Source of the DNA: Ceratotherium simum simum | Taxonomy: Eukaryota; Chordata; Mammalia; Perissodactyla; Rhinocerotidae | Length of the DNA: 64,000 nucleotides | Direction: 5' to 3' | NCBI RefSeq assembly: GCF_000283155.1 | Contig: NW_004454180.1 | Span: 24,923,021-24,987,020, forward strand | Part shown: positions 49,684-60,599 of the stretch, piece after piece | Position numbering within the stretch: the stretch's first letter is position 1 | Layout: each line of letters starts with the position of its first letter | The notes under the pieces: generated by a model | What the model was told of the DNA's origin: nothing | Database searches by the model: none | The model's input: the letters and a program-made list of their open reading frames with translations, nothing else | Made by a program: the position numbers and the translations under genes

Positions 49684-50541
49684 TTATACCTCGCGCCTGG
49701 AGTTTAGGTGTGTTTAAACAAAGCCGCGTCCTGTAAGTTTTGTATCTGAAGTTTATTTTGGGTCTTATATGATATTTCTCCTGTAGCCCGTATTAGAGAA
49801 CTCATTTTAGGGCTAAAACACCTATATGGGTCTTTTTTGTTGTTGTTACTTTTACATATGTGTTATTGTTTTATGACTTCATGGCAAATATCGCTGGATA
49901 ACCTGGATACCTTATTAGATGACTATTTAGCTATGTCTGCAAATTAATTAATATCTGAAAACCCATTAGCAAAGAGAAATGGTATTTTTTTCTTTTTTTT
50001 TAATGTTTTGGCACCAAACCTAAAAGCTTAAGAAAGATTGACCAAGCATGTCGCTCTTAAGGCTATCTGTATTTTGTGATAGAATGATAGAATATTAAAT
50101 TATTGCTCCTAGATTTGTTAACAGTTTAAGAAATTTAGTTAAGCTTATATGCACTTTTAAAATATGTATCGTCTTGAAGATGCCTTCGTATGGGGGAGGA
50201 TTTACTAGTAAAAACTGAGTAATGTTTTTCATTATAAGGCTTAGAGATCTGGAATGGCTGAGGAAAACTTATTTTATAAAAGAAAAAAAAGACTTAATTT
50301 AAGGCAGTTTTTAACAATGTAGAAGTAATTGCCCAACTTTAATTCCAGCAGACAAGCCATTCTAACAGGTATTTCATATTATTGGACACATGGTTCAAGT
50401 TTTTTTCTTCAATAAAAAGGGAACACATTTTCATTTACATTCCAAGCTATTAGGAAGAGGAGAATATTTTATCGTACAGGCTTTCATCTGGTGTTTTTGC
50501 TTGAAGATCTGATGTGCTATATAATTCCATGAATTAAAAGT

Positions 50542-50547
50542 AATAAA
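50542..50547 (+). terminator. Candidate CAAP1 poly(A) signal, proximal
   Basis: Canonical AATAAA. Downstream sequence around 50610-50660 is T- and GT-rich. An earlier AATAAA at 50411 lies in an A-rich context and has a weaker downstream element. Confidence 0.5.
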
Positions 50548-50755
50548 GACTGTCATTCTGGATCTGAAGACTTTTGATACATTTCCAAAAGTGGGATTAA
50601 TTTTAGAAGCTTTGATAAGTTGATGTTCCAGTCTAATTTTGTATAGTTTTTGTAAAGAAATTAAAATATTGCCACAATTATGGATGCTTTTTGCCCCATT
50701 ACTAATTGTAGTTGTTCGATACCAAAATAAATTAAGGTAGAGACCCTTAACTTAA

Positions 50756-50761
50756 AATAAA
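50756..50761 (+). terminator. Candidate CAAP1 poly(A) signal, distal
   Basis: Canonical AATAAA followed by a T run and then a TGTTGTTTTTATATTTG-type element at about 50789-50806. Another AATAAA lies 30 bases upstream at 50726. Confidence 0.5.
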
Positions 50762-50780
50762 TTTTTTTTCTAAAATAGAA

Positions 50781-52915
50781 ATCTGGAACTGTTGTTTTTA
50801 TATTTGCTAACAAATATAGTATATTTTATTTATAAGTCATGTTCTACTAATGTTGTATGAGGATTTTCCTTATATACAAATCTTGCAGGGATTGTGTTTT
50901 ATTAGCTGGCTTAATTACATATAAATTTTAGAGTGTAGGTATCTTATGGAAATAGAGAGTATTTATGAAACTTTGGAGTTGCAGTTAACAAATTCTTTTT
51001 TTTGGTTCTTGAACACAACTTTAAATAATCCTGTCATTTTCTTTGTTTTCCTCCCTGAGTCTTTCTAATGAAGCGCAAAGGCCTGTATCATTTGAAATGC
51101 TCTTAGGCTGGTAAACGTGGATATGATTTAAATAGTGAGTTCTCATTGTTAACTGCCTTCAAGATGAAAAAGCATTGATTATGGTAAAGTAACTTTTCTA
51201 TTCCAACTTACACTAAAATTTAAAGTAATAACAAAGTGGTGTGGAATGAACCCACAATTTGGGCCAAGTATAGATGGCAGCCTAAAAGTTTTAAAAATTC
51301 TCAGTTCTATTCCATCATAAAAAGTGGGTAAAGAGAGTTCAGTTATAGTTACTTTTCCTGTATTGTATCTGTTTAATTCTTAAAAAATAGAAGACCAATA
51401 TGCTATAACTTAAAACTGCTAGATATTTTGACATTTTCTTTATCTTCAAGTAGACTCCCTTTTTAAGACAAAAAAGTGCTAATGAGTATATCAATAGGAG
51501 CTCAAATACATTTCCTTGATATTTAATCATTATTTTAAAATGTGCTGTGATGCAATGGAAAGTGTGAGAGTTAAGAGCAGAGGGTTCTGGTTCTACCCAA
51601 ACCGGCTCTGTAACCTTGGACAAATTACTATAAAATATGAGAAATAAATTGTTAACCAATATATAAGATTTCTTTCTGCTATAATATTCTGTGATACCAG
51701 TACAGAATCATAAAATTTGGGAAATTTAGGGAACTCTTTTGAGTTCAAGTATTTTTTAACCCCTTCCCTTCCCCGTCTCCCCATTCAAAATGAAACATCC
51801 ATTTAATCCCTTTGTCCCGTAGTGTTGCTGGGCATGAGCGATGATCCAGTTTGGGTTTTTTTTCCTTTTACCTATTACAGTCTTTATTTTCAGAATGGCT
51901 TAGTAAGTATACTGTCTGGAATTCTCTCTTTGGCCCATAAGTTTATGTTATCTTTAATTTATTGCTTTATTTATTTCAAAATATGTAGATAATTTTAAGT
52001 CAAAAAAGGTTTTTTCCAAGGCTTGTAATGAAAAATAGTATTCTCCTTTCCTATTCTTTTTACACCAGCTCTTGCTACCAAGAGGTAACCACTTTCAAAT
52101 CTTTTAGCGGTTTTTTCTATTTATCTCTATTTCTAAATAACATGATTATTATGCTATTTCTTGATATTTCAGTTTTAGATTTTATCTGTTGATCTATTTT
52201 GGATTGTGAAGATTAAGCTCTATTTCTTCTACTGTCCCCTAAATGCACATCTTCTTCGCTCATCCTCTCAATACAGTGCGGTTACATCACACTTTTTGGT
52301 TGTTAGTATTCAATATTTATACTATTCTGACTATGTAAATACTATTCACAACTGGACTTCTGGTTCTGTAATTATATTTTCTTTTTTGGTCCAATTTTTG
52401 TTTTAAGTTTTTTGGGATGAATAATGTAATTACCTTATTTCATTTGCTCAGTGTTCGTGTGGTAGACGTTAATTTACACCCTAACCGTCCTCCAGAAGTG
52501 TAAATCTCTCCTCGGTAGGTTCAAACACATCGTATAATCTATCATTTTATTTCCTTAAAGACATTCCTCCTGGATCTGTCTGTTCTGTGCTAATCTGGCT
52601 TGGTTGGTTGTCTCCTCTTTCATATTAGGCATCCCATTTCCTGAGTCCTCTGTCTTCCTCTTTTAGCTTATTCCCTCATTTTGGTGGCGTACATCTTCCA
52701 ACAACTTCCTGTGAAAGAATGAATGAATGAATAAGTTGTTTTGATTCATTGGTGTGACTCTGCATGGCTCATTTCTATCCATACACTCGATTGAAACATT
52801 ATGTGAGTGTTGACGTCTAGGCTGGAAATCATTGTCTTTCTGAATGTTACAGCACTGCACCAGTGCCTTCCAGCTCCATTGAAGCTGTTGAGAAGTCATT
52901 TGTCGTCTTTTATTT
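50781..52915. other. Intergenic DNA 3' of CAAP1
   Basis: AT-rich with no gene. About 51900-52600 looks like an antisense L1 tail. A partial MIR-like block (CGGCTCTGTAACCTTGGACA) lies at 51603. Confidence 0.5.
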
Positions 52916-53138
52916 TGTGAGGAAGATTGGCCCTGAGCTAACATCTGCCAGTCCTCTTTTTGCTGAGGAAGACTGGCCGTGGGCTAACATCCATGCCCAT
53001 CTTCCTCCACTTTATATGGGATGCCACCACAGCATGGCTTGCCAAGCGGTACGTCGATGTGTGCCCGGGATCCAAACCGGTGAACCCCGGGCTGCCGTAG
53101 CGGAGCACGTGCACTTAACCGCTTGTGCCACTGGCCCC
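52916..53138 (-). repeat. ERE SINE
   Basis: GTGAGGAAGATTGGCCCTGA to CTTGTGCCACTGGCCCC, reverse complement ERE of the GGAAGATGGGCA type. Confidence 0.85.
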
Positions 53139-53351
53139 TGTCATTTTGATTCTTGATACTTACATGTTTCCTATTTATTTTTCTTTGGAAGCTGTTAGGA
53201 TCTTATCTTTATTCTCAGCACTCTGAAATTTCCTTATGATGTGTGAGAGGATGAATTTTTTTTCATCCATTGAGTTAATCATTGCTGGACTTTTTCAGTG
53301 GGGAAATTCATGTCATTCAGTTTTGGGAAGTTTGGTTTTTTGTTTTTTGTG

Positions 53352-53597
53352 TTTTTTTTTGGTGAGGAATATTGTCCCTGAGCTAACATCTGTTGCCAAT
53401 CTTCCTCTTTTTGCTTGAGGAAGATTGTCCCTGAACTAACATCTGTGCCAATCTTCCTCTATTTTGTGTGTGAGATGCCACCACAGCTTGGCTTGATGAG
53501 TGGTGTGTAGGTCTGCTGCCAGGATCCGAACCCCCAAACCCCAGGCCGCCGAAGCAGAGTGCGCGAACCCAACCACTATGTTACCACGCCAGCCCCC
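53352..53597 (-). repeat. ERE SINE (first of a pair)
   Basis: GTGAGGAATATTGTCCCTGA to ACCACGCCAGCCCC. The right flank CTGGGAAGTTTTT resembles the left TTGGGAAGTTTGG. Confidence 0.9.
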
Positions 53598-53609
53598 TGG
53601 GAAGTTTTT

Positions 53610-53902
53610 TTTTTTTGTGAGGAAGATCAGCCCTGAGCTAACATCCATGCTAATCCTCCTCTTTTTTTTGCTGAGGAAGACTGACTGTGAGCTAACATCT
53701 ATTGCCAATCCTCCTCCTTTTTTTTCCCCAAAGCCCCAGTAGATAGTTGTATGTCATAGTTGCACATCCTTCTAGTTGCTGTGTGTGGGATGCGGCCTCA
53801 GCATGGCCGGAGAAGTGGTGCGTCGGTGCGCGCCTGGGATCCGAACCCGGGCCGCCAGCAGCAGAGCGCGCGCACTTAACCGTTAAGCCATGGCGCCGGC
53901 CA
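53610..53902 (-). repeat. ERE SINE, long form (second of a pair)
   Basis: Long two-part ERE ending CATGGCGCCGGCC. It is flanked by the perfect 16-bp duplication CCCCTGGGAAGTTTTT (53594-53609, 53903-53918), whose left copy includes the head end of the neighbouring ERE. Confidence 0.93.
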
Positions 53903-53918
53903 CCCCTGGGAAGTTTTT

Positions 53919-56900
53919 AAATATTGCTTCTTGGATAATTTCCTCCCCTGTGTTTTTTTCCAATCTCTATTTCTGGAACTTCTTTTATTAAGATATTGAT
54001 ATCTAAGCCTGATTTTTAAATTTTTTATTTCTTATTGTCTCTAAATTTTCTGTCTTTTTCTTCTACTTTCTTGCATATTGTCTCAATATTCTCTTCCAGT
54101 TCTTCCAATGATTTTTTAAAAATTTTGTCCTATAATTTTTAATATCCAGAAGATCTTTTTATTTTTTATTCTCAATATTCCCTTATAAAAAGTAGCATTC
54201 TGTTCTTGTACCTGTGGGCCAGTGGCTCCACCCTGGTGTCCTGGTGACTTTGCACATGTCCTGGTAGGCCATGCAGGCGGAGCTTGAACCTCCCACTGGC
54301 CTACGTCTTGGTGCATCCCCCTCTCATCCTCCCAGGAACGTGGCCAGACAGGCAGTATTGTGAGGAACCCTCGCGAGAACATTTTCTCATCCGCCTTTTT
54401 TTCTTGAGGGAGACTCCCTATCTTACAGAAAGATGTCGGGAGGCAGTTTTCCCGTCTGCCTCCTTGGTTCCTTTGAGACGTGCGACTTTCTGTCTCGCCC
54501 AATTTAGGGCAGAGCTGCAGGCTGTAAAGTTGCTTAGCTGCAGCATGACATTAGCTCCTCAGCAATGGTGTCCCATCCGTCCTCTTGCTTCTGGTCCCTT
54601 TTACTTTGTCGTCACCCTGCACAAGGGCCATGGGGACTTGGCACCTTTGACTGCTGTTTTCACTGTCTCTGTAAGGCATGAGCTACCTGATTCTAAAAAG
54701 AGCTCATTGTTTTTCTTTGCCAGCTCCGACTGTTAGGCCTTGCTCAGCCCTCGCCTTGGCCCTGTGCTTGACAGTTTTCATGGGTGTAACATTTTACCTC
54801 TCTGAGGATGTTAATTTCAGTGGTTGTTTTCAAGTTTTCTTCTGCTTTTTGCCTTCTATTTCCTTCAACTTAATTTTTTTCTTGTGTGTTTTGCTCTCTG
54901 TCTGATATTTTTTCAAATTTCCTTAAATCTTTGGTGATGTTTGGTTGCTTTCGTATATAAGACACTGAAAAGCTGGTTGGAAGCTCTTTATGGATGAGGC
55001 TCATTAATTGGTGGAATATACTTTTCTCTTGGGCTGTCTGAGTTTATCCACAGTTCACTTGGAAGGCTTTTCACTTAATCCCCCTGTTCCAATGGGCTAA
55101 CCCTGCACTTAACTTGCTTGGTTTCCTGAGTTTAGAAATCTCATGCTTCAAGTTTGCCAAAGTCTCCTGTGGAGTTGGTGAACGAATGGCTGCCTGTCTT
55201 GGAGGAGACTGACTTCTGTGTTCACCCCCTGCCCCCTGCATGCTGTCTTTGGAGGAACCCGGGATCTTCATTAGTGAGCCTTACTTGAGTTTGTGTTTAG
55301 AAGCAAGTTGCTTCTTAGTTTCCTCTCTCCACAGACCCTTAGGTTGCAACCTCCTTCATCTGCTAAGTCAAGTTCCACTCATTTATTTCTGCTCTAGCTT
55401 CTAAAATTTTCTTGACGCATCTCTGTCTTCTCTTTTACCGTCTATTTGGTCCTTGTAATCTCTTACTTGTCATTTTAGTGGACTTTCATGACAGAGCAGT
55501 GGCAAATGTGGTGTTTAGTATACTTTGTTTAAGATGTCACTTGATTTCTTAATCTATTTTTGCATTTGTCAATCTTAAATTTTTTTTTCTAAATCCAAGT
55601 TGAGATTCATGTGGAATCTTAATTGAGTACAAGTGGAAAGGTTTGAGAGAAAGAGAATAGACAAGGATGACAGCATGTTACAGTGACACTGTGGCTTACA
55701 GGTGGCCATATGTTTTTCTTCCTTCTTTTATCCTAGGAGTTTTTACTAGAATATGTGTTGGTGTTAGCTACTAAGTGTTGATATTCTCAGATATGCCATA
55801 TGCTTTTTCATTATGTAACATTACATCCTTTTCTTAATTTCAAGAATATTTCTTGAATTATTATTGCAGCATTTGTTCTTTTTCCTTGCTTTGGTTTTCT
55901 TCTGGATTTCCTATTATTTGCATTGGGTCTTTGCCTATCTTCAATATATGTCACCTTTTTATGAATCTTTTTAATCTTCATTTTGAGTTTAAAATTTTCC
56001 CCTTTTCACTTATTTCTTTTAAGGCTTATCTGTTGTGTTTATTCACTCCTATGTTCCTTCTAGTTTAGTTTTCATTTCTAAAATGATTTTTTTCTTTCAT
56101 TTCTAATTCTTCCCTGGATTCTGTCACCTCACATCTAATTCTGATTCATGTTGTTCTTTTATGGCTTTTGTCATTTTCTTAGTGACTTTAATCTCATTTT
56201 AAAATACAAGGTAATAGTTTTGGTGTGTTCTGTGGGTCTGTCTGTCTGGTGTACTGTCATTGTCTGTAGGAAGATTATTCTCTTATTCTCTCTCTTCTAT
56301 TTCTAACATATTGCATAAGAGTAGACCTTGATATTTTAGTTTCTCATTTTTATGTGAAGCTCATTTTCCTGAACTTTTAGAAGGAACCTGGTTCAGATGA
56401 GCTTTTCTACGTTCATGCTCCTTTGTCTGTTTTTTGTTCTCTAATGTTCGAAATATGGTGACTTACTTTTTGAGATTTCCTGGCTCTGTCCCCCTCGCCC
56501 CACCTTTACCTGGACTTCTTTACCATCCTGTTGATTTTTCTCTATCCTGCTCACGTTGATTCCACTACCAGTGGATTCTCCTTAGTGTGAGGTCTGTCCT
56601 AGAAGGGAGCCCTGGCTGGTCAGTTTCAGGACGTCTCGGTCTAGACTGCTCCAGCTCCTTTCAGACCTTACTACCCCTTGCATTCACTTGGTGTTACTAG
56701 AGGCAAAACCCTCCCAGTTTCTGTTGCTGTCTCAACTTGGCTCACATGATTTCTAGTTATTTTGGGTTTCTCCTATTATCAAGTCTATTAGATGCCCACC
56801 CAATTGACTTCCCTTTGCTGTCTCCCAGAGAAGTACTGATATTATGAAGGTCTTATGACTTATTACTGGTTTGTTCTAAGCTGCTTATATTTTGGGGTTC

Positions 56901-57210
56901 GTGGGAATACCTATACTTAGTTTTGTTTTAAATGTTGTCCATGGTTTTTGGTTTTTCTTTCTATTGCTCTGCCTGGTTTTATGTGAAGATTTTCAGAGAT
57001 TCAAAAACTCTGGTTTTGCTGCTACCATCTTCCCAGGATATGCCTATTTTTTCGTTTTTCAATATGTATTCAATCTTCATTGTACACAAATAATAATGTA
57101 GAATTTTATATCAAGGAGAACTAATTCGTGTGTAAAATATATTACTGAATTATTTACAAAGTATTCTTAAAATTATTTTGTTAATTTTGACAAGTCGTCT
57201 TTAAGTTGTT
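53919..57210. other. Intergenic T-rich DNA, unclassified repeats likely
   Basis: Long T-rich stretches resemble antisense LINE sequence but I cannot assign a family. A more GC-rich block at about 54185-54780 contains 128- and 150-residue chance frames on opposite strands with no recognisable domain. Confidence 0.4.
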
Positions 57211-57508
57211 TTTTTTTGTGTTAGGAAGATCAGCCCTGAGCTAACATCCATGCTAATCCTCCTCTTTTTGCTGAGGAAGACCGGCTCTGAGCTAACATCT
57301 ATTGCCAATCCTCCTCCTTTTTTATTTTTTTCCCCAAAGCCCCAGTAGATAGTTGTGTGTCATAGTTGTACATCCTTCTAGTTGCTGTATGTGGGACGCG
57401 GCCTCAGCACGGCCGGAGAAGCGGTGTGTCGGTGCGACCCTGGGATCCGAACCCGGGCCACCAGTAGCGGAGCGCACACACTTAACCGCCAAGCCACGGA
57501 GCTGGCCC
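57211..57508 (-). repeat. ERE SINE, long form
   Basis: GGAAGATCAGCCCTGAGCTA units plus the GACATACAACTATCTACTG-body complement, ending CACGGAGCTGGCCC. Flanked by CTTTAAGTTGTTTTT / CTTTAAGTTTTTG. Confidence 0.92.
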
Positions 57509-59984
57509 CTTTAAGTTTTTGAAGTTATTTTCTTTTTCAAAAACTAAAGCCTGTTTGTTATCTTATTTGGTAGAAGCAGTTATTAGTCTGCAGTAAAACA
57601 AATTAGCACTGCTCCTCAACAGCAAAGGAATTTAGCGTTATTAGGTATATTCTTATGATAGATAGTTATTGTCAGTTGAAAGATATTTTTTACTCAAGAT
57701 TAAAAGTCATTTATATAAAAATAAAAAGATATGACAGATTCAAAGGACCAATATTTTAATGTTGTTTTAAAATTTTTTGGACGAGAAGAATTGAATTCAC
57801 TGTGTCACTTTTAGAAGATAAATTATTTTTTCATTTGGACAATTTATATTATTTTTTACTCTTCTGTTTTAGTAAGTCTTCTCTGTCTGGAACATAGTTT
57901 CTCAAAGTCCAAAAGAGAACTACAAGTTTTAGTAACTGATTTTTTCCCTCTAAATAAATTTGATATAGGGTTTTTAATAAGATTCTATCTTTAATATGGT
58001 ATTTAAAATCACCAAATTAATGGAAACTTGGTATTATTGCCTATCATGTTTATCAGTCTATATAACATGGTCACAAATAAGCAAACAAAACTCTCTGCTG
58101 AAACAAGATTCAGAAAGTATCAGTACACACTATTATATACAGTTTTTCTCTCTGTCCCGTAGTGAAAAAGATAGCTTGATGCAGTTGATAGCTATAAAAC
58201 AATTGTTTTGGTATTATACCTGTATAATAGCTTATTTGTGGGATTTTTCTATTAGTAAATATGGGAAGAAGGGAGTGTAATATCAAGAACACTAAGGTAT
58301 CAAATTAAAATCTAATTATGAAATGCTTTGGCTTATTCATGATTATATAAACCTTCATGTTTATTTCTACGACAAATCTGCAATATGTAAAAAGAAAAAA
58401 AAAGTATTTATGTTACCTTATTTACAGCCAAATTTAAATGTTAAAATACTGCATTTTTTTGGTCACATTTCATGTTTTATAGTTATTTCTTGCCATTAAC
58501 ATTAAAATATGTAAATGGAATACTTATGCATTCTAAAGCCTGCAGAAAGGTTTTTTGCTGCACACTAGTTAATCAACTTCTGCTGCCGTCACAGGAGAAA
58601 GAACGAGAGACTGTAACTGTACGTACAGCCTGGTTATGAAACCGTGGAAGACAAGTAATCACCCTTGTTTGTTTTTTGTAAATATGTGTTCATACAATTG
58701 ACTGTTCTCTTTTAAATATACCTTAAGGTAGCATCTTTTTCCACCTAATCTGTAGACTGTTTTGTCAGAACTTAACATGAATTTTAACCTATGGCAAAAA
58801 CCAGGCTGACATAACTTACTGTTTTCCATGTTGAGTAAATGAAATCGCTCCCTCCCAGTCACAGAACATTTACATCAACATATGACAACTATAAGAACTT
58901 GGTTTTTGTATTTCCATTTGTATAGTAATTAATTGATTTTTTAAAAATGCCTGCTAGCCTTTAGTGAAGGAGGGGCATTTCACTGATAGCTATTTTTTTG
59001 AATCCCCAAAATGAACCTTTATTAGGTGTATTGATCTGAAATTCAGAAACCTTTAAATTGTAACTCTTCCTCAAAGAATTTAAACATTGTGAGTTGTCAA
59101 TCTTAAGCACATTTTATTGTGAATTACTTTGAAATTATTTGCCTTGATTAGCTGGATATTGTCAGAAAATAGTTTTGATTGGTAGGAAAATGAAGTTTAT
59201 ATTTGGAGTATATGGAACTAGCAGATGGATAGGAAACTGAGGAGTGCGATCACCCACCTTGGCTTGGTCGATATATCTGCCTTGAACTGGCCCTACCTGA
59301 CCACCCTTCTCAGTAAATCTTTTCTGTCTGCTTTTCTTCTCTTTTCTCTTCCACCTCACTATTTACTCTTTCCTCTGCTCTTCTGCCATTTTCCTGTCCT
59401 GCACTTTCTTCCTTAACTGATTATTATTTGAGACAAAGGTGTTTTTATTCTTTGTTGTATTTTCAACCTATACACTTAAAAAAATAATAAAATGCACGTC
59501 AGAAAAGTTTGTTTGAAAACTTGCTTTTCATTTTTAAAGTAGATAATTGAGAATTTTGTACTCAGAACCAGAGAAACCATTTCCAATCGAATTTTGGATT
59601 GTATATTAAAGATCTAGTTCAAAATACCAACAAATTGAATGTTTATTTATTGCATATTATTTTCAGAAAAAAATTACTTTTGAAATAGTATTTTTCCATT
59701 ACAAGAAAAGATTAAAGTTTTTGGTCATGGCACTTCCTTCTCCCATTCCCTAAAATAATTTCATTGTATATGTCACTCAAATATTAATTCTCTTCCTCCT
59801 ACCTTTCTCCCATAACTTCAGTTTAATGATCAAGAGTACATGAACACTAGGTGATTTTGAGTTCAAAGTTTTTTTTTAAAGCTTTGTTTCCTAAGTCCTA
59901 ATTTCTTATTTCTCATTTGCAGTATTGTAGGTTTATTCCAAATAACTTGGTCAAAAGAGAAAAGTATAGAGAGAAATCTCACTA
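57509..59984. other. Intergenic DNA with no recognised feature
   Basis: About 2.5 kb of AT-rich sequence. I see no repeat, gene or RNA signal. Confidence 0.5.
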
Positions 59985-60194
59985 CAGTCATGCACCACAT
60001 AACAACATTTCGGCCAATGATGGAACACATATATGACGGTGGACCCATAAGATTAGTACCATATAGCCCAGGTGTGTAGTAGGCTAGACCATCTAGGTTT
60101 CTGTAAGTACACTCTATGATGTTCACACAACAACGAAATCGCCTAACAATGCATTTCTCAGAATGCATCCCTGTCATCAAGCAACACATGACAG
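59985..60194. mobile_element. 210-bp Tigger-derived MITE-like unit
   Basis: Begins CAGTCATGCACCACATAAC and ends AAGCAACACATGACAG, inverted ends, with TA on both sides (59983-59984 and 60195-60196). Its right two-thirds resemble the terminal about 130 bases of the long Tigger at 63815-63947 in the same orientation. Confidence 0.8.
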
Positions 60195-60599
60195 TACCCA
60201 TGTGTTAGTGGTGATGCTGGTGTAAAGAAACCTGTGCTGCCAATCGTGTAAAAGTATAGCACATACAATTATGTACAGTACATAATACTTGATAATAAAC
60301 AACTATGTTACTGGTTTATGTATTTACTATAATTTTTATTGTTATTTTGGAGTATACTCTTTCTACTTATAGGAAAAAAGGTTTACTGTGAAACAGTATG
60401 CTGTGTTATGCCGGCCACAGCCTCATACATCTTTGTTTACCATCTCTTGATTGCATCATTTTCTCTTGTGCTAGATTTAATCTTGGGTTATTTTGTTCAT
60501 CGTGGCCTATAAGTGTACAAAATCCACTGCTAATGTTGCCAGTAAGAGGCTACGTTGAGTGATTGACCTGTAAATCAAATTAAAAGTGATTAAGGGCTA

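Larger units (their letters stand above)
49684..50780 (+). other. CAAP1: CAAP1 3' UTR, probable extent
   Basis: AT-rich sequence after the stop codon with no recognised repeat. It carries AATAAA at 50411-50416, 50542-50547, 50726-50731 and 50756-50761. The second and fourth are followed within about 40 bases by T/GT-rich sequence, so the transcript may end near 50565 or near 50780. The end chosen here is the more distal one. Confidence 0.7.

Noticed and set aside
55229..55242. CTGCCCCCTGCATG as a CTCF site
   Set aside because: Lies in a C-rich run and misses the CCA start of the core; a chance match is likely.
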